Shown here one piece after another: positions 16,131 through 22,961 of a stretch of DNA of 46,939 bases. A model generated the notes under the pieces. It searched no databases, was not told where the DNA came from, and worked only from the letters and a program-made list of their open reading frames with translations. Within the stretch, counting starts at the first letter, position 1. Each line of letters begins with the position of its first letter. The DNA is from Subdoligranulum variabile (GTDB lineage: Bacteria > Bacillota > Clostridia > Oscillospirales > Ruminococcaceae): positions 1 through 46,939 of the forward strand of contig QAKI01000019.1 in assembly GCA_003343905.1 (NCBI GenBank). Direction: 5' to 3'. The translations under genes were made by a program, and so were the position numbers.

Positions 16131-16272
16131 AAAACACAGAGGCGCGAAGTTCATCAGTACCTGCTTCACACGTCCGGCCAGGACAAGAGGCAGTGAAAGG
16201 GGCCTTCGCCGAAGGCGGTACGCGGCACGTATCGGCCTGGGTCCGTCATCGAACAGGGGCGGAACTGTCACA
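16131..16272 (+). promoter_or_regulatory. Lysine riboswitch (L-box) aptamer
   Basis: The conserved L-box segments appear in order: AGAGGCGCGAAGTTCATCAGTA (start, at about 16137), GTGAAAGGGGCCTTCGCCGAAGGC in the middle, and GGAACTGTCA at the end (16261-16270). It lies between the promoter and asd, the expected place. On binding lysine it should favour the terminator at 16327-16350. An 8-bp dyad TGCAATAT/ATATTGCA (16299-16320) between aptamer and terminator may be part of the switching region. Confidence 0.93.
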
Positions 16273-16326
16273 TGGAACGATGTGGTGCGCTGTGTGCATG
16301 CAATATGATATTATATTGCATTTTGT

Positions 16327-16350
16327 GCCGGTTTTCAAGCCGGTTTTTTT
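16327..16350 (+). terminator. Riboswitch-controlled terminator
   Basis: GCCGGTT / AGCCGGT stem (with G-U pairs) around a 4-base loop, followed by seven T. It lies 75 bases before the asd start and is the expression platform of the lysine riboswitch. Confidence 0.85.
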
Positions 16351-16424
16351 GTTATCTATGCAAATTTGTGCACACCCCCGTGCGTAATTGCATAGAATCC
16401 ATTGAAAGGAAGGTCCGGGCTAAT

Positions 16425-17501
16425 ATGAAACAGTACAAAGTAGGTGTGATCGGAGCCACCGGCATGGTGGGCCAGCGTTTTGTCACGCTGCTGGAACATC
16501 ATCCCTGGTTCCACCTGACGGTCGTAGCCGCCAGCGCGCGCAGCGCGGGCAAGACCTACGAGGAAGCAGTGGGCAGCCGCTGGCAGATGCAGACGCCGAT
16601 GCCGGAAAACGCCCGGAAGCTGGTCGTGCAGGACGCCGCCCAGGTGGAGAAGATCGCCGCCCAGGTGGATTTTGTGTTCTGCGCTGTCAATATGAAAAAG
16701 GAAGAGATCAAGGCGCTGGAGGAAGCCTACGCCAAGGCGGAATGCCCGGTCGTGTCCAACAACAGCGCCCACCGCTTCACGCCGGATGTGCCCATGGTCG
16801 TGCCGGAGATCAACGCCGACCATATCGAGATCATCCCCGCCCAGCGCAAACGTCTTGGCACCAAACGCGGCTTCATCGCCGTCAAATCCAACTGCAGCCT
16901 GCAAAGTTATGTGCCTGCGCTGCACCCGCTGCGCCCGTACGGCATCACCGACGTGCTGGTCTGCACCTATCAGGCAATCTCCGGCGCGGGCAAAACCTTT
17001 GAGACTTTCCCCGAGATCGTGGACAATGTGATCCCCTACATCGGCGGCGAGGAAGAAAAGAGCGAGCAGGAGCCGCTGAAACTGTGGGGCCACATCGAGG
17101 GCGACCGCATCGTTTCGGCCGACAGCCCCCGGTTCACCGCCCAGTGCCTGCGCGTGCCAGTGTCCGACGGCCACATGGGCGCGGTCTTTGTACGGTTCGC
17201 CCAGAAGCCCACGCAGGAACAGATCCTGCAGGCATGGAAAGAGTTCCGCGGCCCCGCCCAGGAACTGGAACTGCCCAGCGCGCCCAAACAGTTCCTGCAT
17301 TATTTTGAGGAAGCGGACCGTCCGCAGCCCAAACTGGACCGTATGCTGGAGAACGGCATGGCCGTCAGCATCGGCCGCCTGCGCCCGGATACGCAGTATG
17401 ATTACAAATTCGTCTGCCTGTCGCACAATACCCTGCGCGGCGCGGCGGGCGGCGGTGTGCTGCTGGCGGAACTGCTGGCGGCGAAAGGCTATTTTGACTG
17501 A
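16425..17501 (+). CDS. asd: Aspartate-semialdehyde dehydrogenase
   Basis: Reduces aspartyl-4-phosphate to aspartate semialdehyde with NADPH, the branch-point step for lysine/DAP, threonine and methionine. 358 aa, the longer class shared by archaea, fungi and some bacteria. Seen: the Rossmann motif GATGMVGQRF (residues 9-18), SNNSAHR, and the catalytic Cys157 in KSNCSLQSY, with HMGAVFVRF and the terminal RGAAGGGVLLAELL. Start choice: the ATG at 16425 has AAAGGAAGG upstream; the open frame extends into the riboswitch terminator, which excludes earlier starts. First gene of the operon; dapA follows 20 bases after its stop. Confidence 0.96.
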   Translation: MKQYKVGVIGATGMVGQRFVTLLEHHPWFHLTVVAASARSAGKTYEEAVGSRWQMQTPMPENARKLVVQDAAQVEKIAAQVDFVFCAVNMKKEEIKALEEAYAKAECPVVSNNSAHRFTPDVPMVVPEINADHIEIIPAQRKRLGTKRGFIAVKSNCSLQSYVPALHPLRPYGITDVLVCTYQAISGAGKTFETFPEIVDNVIPYIGGEEEKSEQEPLKLWGHIEGDRIVSADSPRFTAQCLRVPVSDGHMGAVFVRFAQKPTQEQILQAWKEFRGPAQELELPSAPKQFLHYFEEADRPQPKLDRMLENGMAVSIGRLRPDTQYDYKFVCLSHNTLRGAAGGGVLLAELLAAKGYFD

Positions 17502-17521
17502 GGCAGCGAAGGAGGCTTCCC

Positions 17522-18412
17522 ATGAAAAAGCCAGTATTTACCGGCGCCGCAGTGGCGATCATTACACCGATGCACGCGGACGGCAGTGTGGATTACGATG
17601 AGTTAGACCGTATTATCGAGGACCAGATCGACCATCATACAGATGCGATCGTGGTCTGCGGCACCACGGGCGAATCCCCGGTGCTCGATCATGAAGAGCA
17701 TACCCAGTGCATCCGCCACACGGTGCATCAGGTGGCCGGCCGGGTGCCGGTCATCGCAGGGACCGGCTCCAACGACACCCGCTATGCGGTGGAACTTTCG
17801 CAGCAGGCCAGGGATGACGGCGTGGATGCATTGCTGCTGGTCACCCCCTACTACAACAAGACCAGCCAGGCCGGCCTGATCGCCCATTATACGGCGATCG
17901 CACAGGCCACCGACCTGCCCTGCATCCTGTACAACATCCCCAGCCGCACGGGCTGCAATCTTCAGCCCGCCACACTGGCAGAACTGGCAAAGCTGCCCAC
18001 CATCAACGCCGTCAAAGAGGCCAGCGGCAATATCGCCCATGTGGCGGAGGTCGCGGCCCTGTGCGGAGATGAGCTGAACATCTATTCCGGCAACGACGAC
18101 CAGATCGTTCCCATACTGGCGCTGGGCGGCAAAGGCGTCATCAGCGTGCTTTCCAACCTGGCGCCCCAGTACACCCATGATCTGTGCGCCAAATGGTTCG
18201 CGGGCGATACCCAGGGCAGCCTGGAAATGCAGTTGCGGGCGCTGCCTTTGTGCAAGGCGCTGTTCGCGGATGTGAACCCGATCCCCGTCAAATGGGCGAT
18301 GAACCAGATGGGCTGGCAGGCCGGGTCCTGCCGCCTGCCCCTGGTCGAACCGTCGGATGCGGTCAAAGAAAAACTCAAGGCAGCCATGCAGGACTTTGGA
18401 TTGCTGAAATAA
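17522..18412 (+). CDS. dapA: 4-hydroxy-tetrahydrodipicolinate synthase
   Basis: Condenses pyruvate with aspartate semialdehyde, the first step committed to lysine and DAP. 296 aa, typical length. Seen: GTTGESPVLDHEEH, the VTPYYNKTSQAG strand, YNIPSRTGCNL with the catalytic Tyr, and the Schiff-base Lys165 in NAVKEASGN, then YSGNDDQIVPILALGGKGVISV. GAAGGAGG precedes the ATG. A hairpin with a short T run separates it from dapB and may reduce downstream expression. Confidence 0.97.
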   Translation: MKKPVFTGAAVAIITPMHADGSVDYDELDRIIEDQIDHHTDAIVVCGTTGESPVLDHEEHTQCIRHTVHQVAGRVPVIAGTGSNDTRYAVELSQQARDDGVDALLLVTPYYNKTSQAGLIAHYTAIAQATDLPCILYNIPSRTGCNLQPATLAELAKLPTINAVKEASGNIAHVAEVAALCGDELNIYSGNDDQIVPILALGGKGVISVLSNLAPQYTHDLCAKWFAGDTQGSLEMQLRALPLCKALFADVNPIPVKWAMNQMGWQAGSCRLPLVEPSDAVKEKLKAAMQDFGLLK

Positions 18413-18417
18413 CCCGC

Positions 18418-18452
18418 AACCGGTCCGCGGCATCTGCCCGCGGGCCGGTTTT
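18418..18452 (+). terminator. Attenuator-like hairpin between dapA and dapB
   Basis: AACCGG-T-CCGCGG pairs with CCGCGGG-CCGGTT around a short loop, followed by TTTT. It lies within the operon, so read-through must be partial. Confidence 0.65.
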
Positions 18453-18475
18453 GCGTTTGGAAAGGATGAAAAATC

Positions 18476-19246
18476 ATGACGGATATTATCATTCAGGGGA
18501 TCTATGGCCGGATGGGCCGCACGCTGGTAGAAAAGATCGCGGCCCGGACGGACTGCCGGGTGGTGGCGGGCGTCGACCGCGAGGACGGCCGCCTGGGGGA
18601 GATCCCCGTTTATGACTCGTTTGCCAAGCTGCCCTGCGGGGGCGTCATCATCGACTTTTCCTCCCCTGCCGGTTCGATGGCCGCCGCGGCATACGGGGCG
18701 GAAAAGCACCTGCCCTGTGTGATCTGCTCCACCGGCTTCACCCCGGAACAGGAAGAAACGCTGCACACCATCAGCGCGCAAACGCCTGTTTTCCGCAGCG
18801 CCAATATGTCGCTGGGGGTCAATGTGCTGATCGAACTGGCCCGGCAGACCGTCCGCGCGCTGGGCAGTGAGTTCGACATCGAAATCATTGAAAAACACCA
18901 CCGCAACAAGCTGGACGCCCCCAGCGGCACCGCCCTGATGATCGCCGACGCGATCAACGACGAGGCAGACGGCCGGTATGAGTACGTCTATGACCGCACC
19001 CAGGTGCGCCGCAAGCGGGGCGCGCAGGAGTTGGGGATCAGCGCGGTGCGCGGCGGCGGTATCGTGGGCGAACACGACGTGCTGTTCTGCGGCCCGGAGG
19101 AAACGCTGACCCTGAGCCACAGCGCCGGGAGCCGCGGCGTCTTTGCCGACGGCGCCATCCAGGCGGCGCTGTTCCTGGCCGGGCAGCAGCCGGGCTACTA
19201 CACCATGACCGATCTGCTGCGGGGTAAACTGCCTTGCGCCGAGTAA
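18476..19246 (+). CDS. dapB: 4-hydroxy-tetrahydrodipicolinate reductase
   Basis: NAD(P)H-dependent reductase, second committed step to DAP and lysine. 256 aa. Seen: nucleotide-binding GIYGRMGRTL (residues 7-16), the STGFTPEQ segment, SANMSLGVNVL, the catalytic EKHHRNKLDAPSGTA, and VRGGGIVGEHDVLFCGPEETLTLSH. The Shine-Dalgarno AAAGGA sits before the ATG. The next gene starts inside its last codons (13-base overlap). Confidence 0.97.
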   Translation: MTDIIIQGIYGRMGRTLVEKIAARTDCRVVAGVDREDGRLGEIPVYDSFAKLPCGGVIIDFSSPAGSMAAAAYGAEKHLPCVICSTGFTPEQEETLHTISAQTPVFRSANMSLGVNVLIELARQTVRALGSEFDIEIIEKHHRNKLDAPSGTALMIADAINDEADGRYEYVYDRTQVRRKRGAQELGISAVRGGGIVGEHDVLFCGPEETLTLSHSAGSRGVFADGAIQAALFLAGQQPGYYTMTDLLRGKLPCAE

Positions 19247-20445
19247 CGAAAGTCTTGCTGGGCTGTGCGGCCGCGCTGCTGGTCACGGCGGGCATCTCGC
19301 TGGCGCTGGTCGTCAGCGCCGGGCGCAGTCCCGCGCCGGAAAGTACCGTTTCCACCGCGCCGACCGCCACGCCGGAGTCAGCACAGCCCACGCCCGAACC
19401 CACGCCGCAGGTCCAGACGGTCCGTTTTTCGGCCACGGGGGACGATCTGATCCATGACGGGATCTTTTTGCAGGCGCGGAGCCGGGCGACCGACGGCGGC
19501 TATGATTTTCTGCCGGCCTATGAGCCGATGCGCGACTTCTACAGCCAGTTCGACGTGAACTGGCTCAACCAGGAAACGCTGGTCAACGATGCGTTCGAGC
19601 CGAGCGGCTATCCCCTGTTCTCCACCCCCGGCGCCATCACCGACGCGCTGTATGACATCGGCTTCCGCGTGTTCAGCCTTTCCAACAACCACAGTTACGA
19701 CAAAGGGGCCGAGGGCATCGCTTCGTCGCTGGAACACTGGGCCGCCATGCCGGAGGATGTGGTGTCCATGGGGTTCTATGACCTGGACACCTACGACGAC
19801 TACGTTTACCAGACCGTCAACGGGATCACTTTCGGCTATCTTTCCTACACCCAGTACACCAACGGCCTGCCCACGCCGGAAGGGGCCGACCACGGGGTCG
19901 TTTACCTGGATGACCGCGCCACCATCGAAAAGCAGATTGCGGATATGCGCCCGAACTGCGACGTGCTGGTGGTGAGCTGTCACTGGGGCGTGGAGGGCAG
20001 CCATGTGGTGGATGACTTCCAGAAAGAGACCGCCCAATGGCTGGCCGACCAGGGTGTGGACCTGATCATCGGCACACACCCCCATGTGACCCAGACCGCC
20101 GAATGGCTGACCGGCGCGGGCGGCAACCGGACCTTTGTGGCCTACAGCCTGGGGAACTTTTTGAATGCCCAGTCCCAGCCGGATATGATGGTGGGCGCCG
20201 TTCTGGACATCACCTTCCAGAAAACGACCGCCCCGGACGGCGGGACCACCGTGGAAATGCTGGACCCGAAGCTGCACGGCGTCGTGACCCAATATGAAGC
20301 CGGGTACGAAAATATCCGGGTATATCCTTTTGCCGATTACACCGATGAACTGGGCGCCGCGCACGGGAATTTCAGCCTTACCCGCGCCCAGATCGAGGAG
20401 ATCCTGCGCGGTTCCATTGACGAAGCGTTCCTTACGCTGGAATAA
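19234..20445 (+). CDS. CapA-family protein (PGA-synthesis CapA-like, metallophosphatase fold)
   Basis: Membrane-anchored or secreted protein of 403 aa. One N-terminal hydrophobic segment (about residues 5-30) is followed by a Pro/Thr/Ser-rich linker (32-60). The CapA domain follows: FSATGDDLIHDG, VNWLNQETLV, FSLSNNHSYDKGAEGI, VLVVSCHWGVEGS, DLIIGTHPHVTQTAEWL and VAYSLGNFL. These carry the Asp, Asn-His and His residues of a calcineurin-like metal site. CapA is linked to poly-gamma-glutamate export, but many relatives have no such link, and no capBC genes are here. The start is TTG, overlapping dapB by 13 bases with GGGG upstream; no ATG is available near the signal peptide. Confidence 0.85.
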   Translation: MRRVTKVLLGCAAALLVTAGISLALVVSAGRSPAPESTVSTAPTATPESAQPTPEPTPQVQTVRFSATGDDLIHDGIFLQARSRATDGGYDFLPAYEPMRDFYSQFDVNWLNQETLVNDAFEPSGYPLFSTPGAITDALYDIGFRVFSLSNNHSYDKGAEGIASSLEHWAAMPEDVVSMGFYDLDTYDDYVYQTVNGITFGYLSYTQYTNGLPTPEGADHGVVYLDDRATIEKQIADMRPNCDVLVVSCHWGVEGSHVVDDFQKETAQWLADQGVDLIIGTHPHVTQTAEWLTGAGGNRTFVAYSLGNFLNAQSQPDMMVGAVLDITFQKTTAPDGGTTVEMLDPKLHGVVTQYEAGYENIRVYPFADYTDELGAAHGNFSLTRAQIEEILRGSIDEAFLTLE

Positions 20446-20478
20446 ACCGATCTATCAGAAGAAAGGGTGTGTCAGTCC

Positions 20479-20937
20479 ATGTATGGCGTCAGCAAAATCA
20501 CCAGCGAGCAGAACATCCTGCTCACCACCTTTCCCAGCGCGCAGTACAGTGCCCAGAGTTTGGCCGAACATCTGGAAGTATTCGCCAAAGCCGGGATCGT
20601 AGTCGATATGATCTGCCAGAGCGCCCCGCGCGGCACATCGCTGGATTTCAGCTTCACCACCAGCTACGACAACTTTGCCAAAGTCATGAAGGCGCTGCCC
20701 GCCACGGCCAAAGCCTACCCGCCGCTGGTCTCCGGCGGGTACAGCAAGATCAACCTGTACGGCGAGGAAATGGTCACAAGCTGCGGCGTGGCGGCCCGCG
20801 CCCTTTCCGCCCTGGCCGGGGCGGGGGTCGAGATCGTGCTCATCACCACCAGCGATCTGGACATTTCCCTTCTGATCCGCCAACAGGACGAGGATTGCGC
20901 CCTACAGGCCTTGAACACCGCGTTCGCCCTGGAGTAA
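20479..20937 (+). CDS. Free-standing double ACT-domain protein, aspartokinase-regulatory-like
   Basis: A 152-aa cytoplasmic protein with no catalytic domain. It resembles the C-terminal regulatory region of aspartokinase: ACT-like unit 1 (YGVSKITSEQNILLTTFP to about residue 85, with VDMICQSAPRGTSLDFSFTT) and unit 2 (KINLYGEEMVTSCGVAARALSALAGAGVEIVLITTSDLDISLLI). Such units bind lysine or threonine in aspartokinase. It is the last gene of the lysine-riboswitch operon, so a lysine-sensing role is plausible but inferred. Start choice: the ATG at 20479 has AAGGG eleven bases upstream, while the GTG at 20467 overlaps that site. A strong terminator follows. Confidence 0.82.
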   Translation: MYGVSKITSEQNILLTTFPSAQYSAQSLAEHLEVFAKAGIVVDMICQSAPRGTSLDFSFTTSYDNFAKVMKALPATAKAYPPLVSGGYSKINLYGEEMVTSCGVAARALSALAGAGVEIVLITTSDLDISLLIRQQDEDCALQALNTAFALE

Positions 20938-20947
20938 AACTACAGCA

Positions 20948-20985
20948 ACACGCCCCTGTGGAAGTTCCACAGGGGCGTGTTTTAT
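20948..20985. terminator. Bidirectional terminator between the DAP operon and the CPBP operon
   Basis: ACACGCCCCTGTGG / CCACAGGGGCGTGT stem with a 5-base loop, then TTTT. It lies between convergent genes. The left flank has few A residues, so it is strongest on the plus strand. Confidence 0.88.
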
Positions 20986-20994
20986 GTCTGTGCC

Positions 20995-21993
20995 TTATTG
21001 CGCAGCGGTGTTTTTCCTGTAGACCCGGGCGGCCAGGAACGGCAGGAAGAAGATGCCGTAGGTCACGGCGGTCAGCAGAATATCGCCCCAGGTATAAACC
21101 AGGTTGCCGATCTGCGCCGTGCCGGCCCATACCAGGATGCCGTTGTTGTTCAAGTAGTGCAACAGCACCGGCACCCAGATATTGCGGCCGCAGAGTTCAT
21201 AGGCAAAGGTGAAGAAGATGCCCATGGTGATACATGCGATAAGCTGCGCCGCAATGCTCTGCAGCGAAGTTTCGGGGCTGTAGAAGAACAGGTTCAGCGG
21301 CAGATGCCACAGCCCCCACAGCACGCCCAGCAGCAACACGCCGCGGCGCTTGCCGAAGCGCTGCTGCAAAACCGGCGTGAAGTAGTACCGCCAGCCGTAT
21401 TCTTCGCCAAAGAACGGCAGGAAGATCAGGAAAAAGTTGGGGATCAGGATCAGCATATAGTACCAGGGCGTGAAAGTCTGCCAGTAGGCCAGATAGGCGT
21501 TCCAGTATTCAGCGCCGCTCATCGCCATCGAAAGAAAAGTAATCGCCAGCTTGAGCCCAAAGAACAGCAGGCAGACCCCCAGCGCCGCCATGATCTTGCC
21601 ACGCCAGCGCAGCCCCCAGGCAGCGCGCTTTTCCTTCTTTTCAGTCAGCAGAAGGACCCACCCCAGGACCGACGCACCCAGCATGACCAGATTGACATAC
21701 ATCAGCCAGCTTTCGCTTGGCATAAAAACGGACAGCAGGCTGCACCCCAAGCAGGTAATGGTGGCGGCAATGTGCAGCGCATAAAACCGCACCGGCAGGT
21801 CGGGGCGGCGGGCCAGCAGATAGGCCAGCATCACGCCCATGGCCGGGTACATCATCTGGGCGTTGGCAAAGATCGAAGTGTCCTGCCCGGCCCGCTGGGC
21901 AATGGCCAGCGGAATGCCCATCAGGTAGGGCACACCAAAGGCTACAAGCAGGAACACCGTCAGTTCCCGGCGGTTCGTTTCAATCTTGTTCAT
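20995..21993 (-). CDS. CPBP-family intramembrane glutamic endopeptidase (CAAX-protease-like)
   Basis: Polytopic membrane protein of 332 aa with about eight hydrophobic segments. The CPBP active site is clear: EExxxR as FGEEYGWRYYFTP, FxxxH-type as LWGLWHLPLNLF, and HxxxN-type as LLHYLNNNG. In Gram-positive bacteria CPBP proteins act in bacteriocin maturation or self-immunity, or have unknown targets. It overlaps the end of the DUF6773-like gene by 14 bases and is the last gene of a four-gene operon led by a small membrane peptide and an XRE repressor, which suggests a role in the membrane, possibly towards a peptide. The substrate is unknown. Confidence 0.88.
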   Translation of the reverse strand: MNKIETNRRELTVFLLVAFGVPYLMGIPLAIAQRAGQDTSIFANAQMMYPAMGVMLAYLLARRPDLPVRFYALHIAATITCLGCSLLSVFMPSESWLMYVNLVMLGASVLGWVLLLTEKKEKRAAWGLRWRGKIMAALGVCLLFFGLKLAITFLSMAMSGAEYWNAYLAYWQTFTPWYYMLILIPNFFLIFLPFFGEEYGWRYYFTPVLQQRFGKRRGVLLLGVLWGLWHLPLNLFFYSPETSLQSIAAQLIACITMGIFFTFAYELCGRNIWVPVLLHYLNNNGILVWAGTAQIGNLVYTWGDILLTAVTYGIFFLPFLAARVYRKNTAAQ

Positions 21994-22441
21994 CTTGCTC
22001 TTCCTCCTCTTTGTTATCCAATGTTTTGCGGCGTTTCAGGGCCAGTGTCATGGTCCACTGCAGGGCCACGAAGCAAAGGATTCCACCGAAAATGGCCGTG
22101 CCCAGCGCCCCCGACCAGTAAGCGTTGCGCACAAAGGTCAAGCCCCCTAAGACTGCCGCCGCCACAAAAGAGACAAGAAGGTTGGTGCCTGCAGTGGCCG
22201 TCGCGTGGCGTTCCCACAGGCCATGACGAATCGATTCTTCCAACATATACAGGCAGCCAATCGTCAGAATGATTCCTTCCCCCGTAAGCTGCTCCATCGG
22301 GGCGCCCATGATCTTCTGTATGACTAAAGCCGCCACCAGGCCGAAGAAAAACACATAGCAGCCGCGGCTTTCGATTTTTCGCATGGTCTGTTCCTGCATT
22401 TCATCCAGCAGGTTTTTCTTTGAGAAAAAGTTCAGTTTCAT
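21980..22441 (-). CDS. DUF6773-like small membrane protein
   Basis: A 153-aa protein: a charged N-terminus (KKNLLDEMQEQTMRKIESRG), four hydrophobic segments and a very acidic tail (NKEEEEQDEQD). The arrangement resembles the DUF6773 membrane proteins that follow short XRE regulators in Firmicutes; the family name is moderately sure, the function unknown. The gene starts 3 bases after the XRE stop and overlaps the protease gene. Confidence 0.65.
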   Translation of the reverse strand: MKLNFFSKKNLLDEMQEQTMRKIESRGCYVFFFGLVAALVIQKIMGAPMEQLTGEGIILTIGCLYMLEESIRHGLWERHATATAGTNLLVSFVAAAVLGGLTFVRNAYWSGALGTAIFGGILCFVALQWTMTLALKRRKTLDNKEEEEQDEQD

Positions 22442-22444
22442 CGC

Positions 22445-22642
22445 TCATTCCTCCCAAAACAGTTCGTCCAGTGTTTTGCCCAGCACCCTGCAAATGTTGC
22501 GGCAGAGCTGGATCGTAGGGTTGTACTCCCCTTTTTCGATCGCGTTGATCGTCTGGCGGGAAACGCCCACCGCTTCGGCCAGCGCCCCCTGGGTCATGTC
22601 CTTCTCGGCCCGCGCGGCCTTCATCTTCAAATTTTTTGCCAT
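22445..22642 (-). CDS. Short XRE-family transcriptional regulator
   Basis: A 65-aa DNA-binding protein that is almost only a helix-turn-helix: ARAEKDMTQGALAEAVGVSRQTINAIEKGEYNPTIQLCRNICRVLGKTLDELF. This is the common Firmicutes type encoded beside membrane proteins. It probably represses its own operon; a TTACAA...TTGTAA dyad (22818-22850) encloses the -35 of the promoter. It sits between the 34-residue membrane peptide and the DUF6773-like gene. Confidence 0.93.
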   Translation of the reverse strand: MAKNLKMKAARAEKDMTQGALAEAVGVSRQTINAIEKGEYNPTIQLCRNICRVLGKTLDELFWEE

Positions 22643-22652
22643 CGGTATCGCC

Positions 22653-22757
22653 TCACCACAACAGGACCATTGCGATCAGTGCTGCGGCCATAGCAAGCCA
22701 AAATACCTGCTGGTCCCTGGTTTTGCCGCGCCAGATCGTTTTCAGCTTTTCCATCAT
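22653..22757 (-). CDS. 34-residue single-pass membrane peptide
   Basis: A small gene ahead of the XRE regulator. GGGAGG precedes tandem ATGs (22755-22757 and 22752-22754). The peptide has a basic start (MMEKLKTIWRGKTRDQQ) and one hydrophobic helix (VFWLAMAAALIAMVLLW) ending at the stop. It ends 10 bases before the XRE start and is the first gene after the promoter. I do not recognise a family. Its strong ribosome-binding site and operon position support expression. Confidence 0.7.
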   Translation of the reverse strand: MMEKLKTIWRGKTRDQQVFWLAMAAALIAMVLLW

Positions 22758-22802
22758 ACGGTTTCCTCCCGGTGTTTTCTGTCGGTCTTTCGCTGTGACT
22801 AC

Positions 22803-22831
22803 AGCATAGCACACGCCTTACAATTTGTCAA
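22803..22831 (-). promoter_or_regulatory. Promoter of the XRE operon
   Basis: Read leftward: TTGACA (plus strand 22826-22831), 17-base spacer, TATGCT (22803-22808). Confidence 0.85.
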
Positions 22832-22850
22832 CCATATTTTACTTTTTGTA
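22818..22850. promoter_or_regulatory. Candidate operator for the XRE regulator
   Basis: TTACAA (22818-22823) and TTGTAA (22845-22850) form a spaced dyad that encloses the -35 hexamer. Binding here would block the operon promoter; the link to this XRE protein is inferred. Confidence 0.45.
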
Positions 22851-22870
22851 ACATGAAAATTTTTGTCGCC

Positions 22871-22900
22871 TTGCGCTGCGCCCGGCCCCTGTGGTATGAT
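22871..22900 (+). promoter_or_regulatory. nadE: Promoter of nadE, extended -10 type
   Basis: TTGCGC (22871-22876), 18-base spacer, TATGAT (22895-22900) preceded by TGG. Confidence 0.65.
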
Positions 22901-22961
22901 TTGAACAAACGGCTGGCCCCGTGCCGCCGCAATCGGGATAATTAAGAAAAGGATGAATGGG

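Noticed and set aside
17603..19120. Long leftward open frame opposite dapA and dapB
   Set aside because: Codon pattern is the mirror of the real genes in GC-rich DNA, there is no credible ribosome-binding site and the protein has no recognisable domain.
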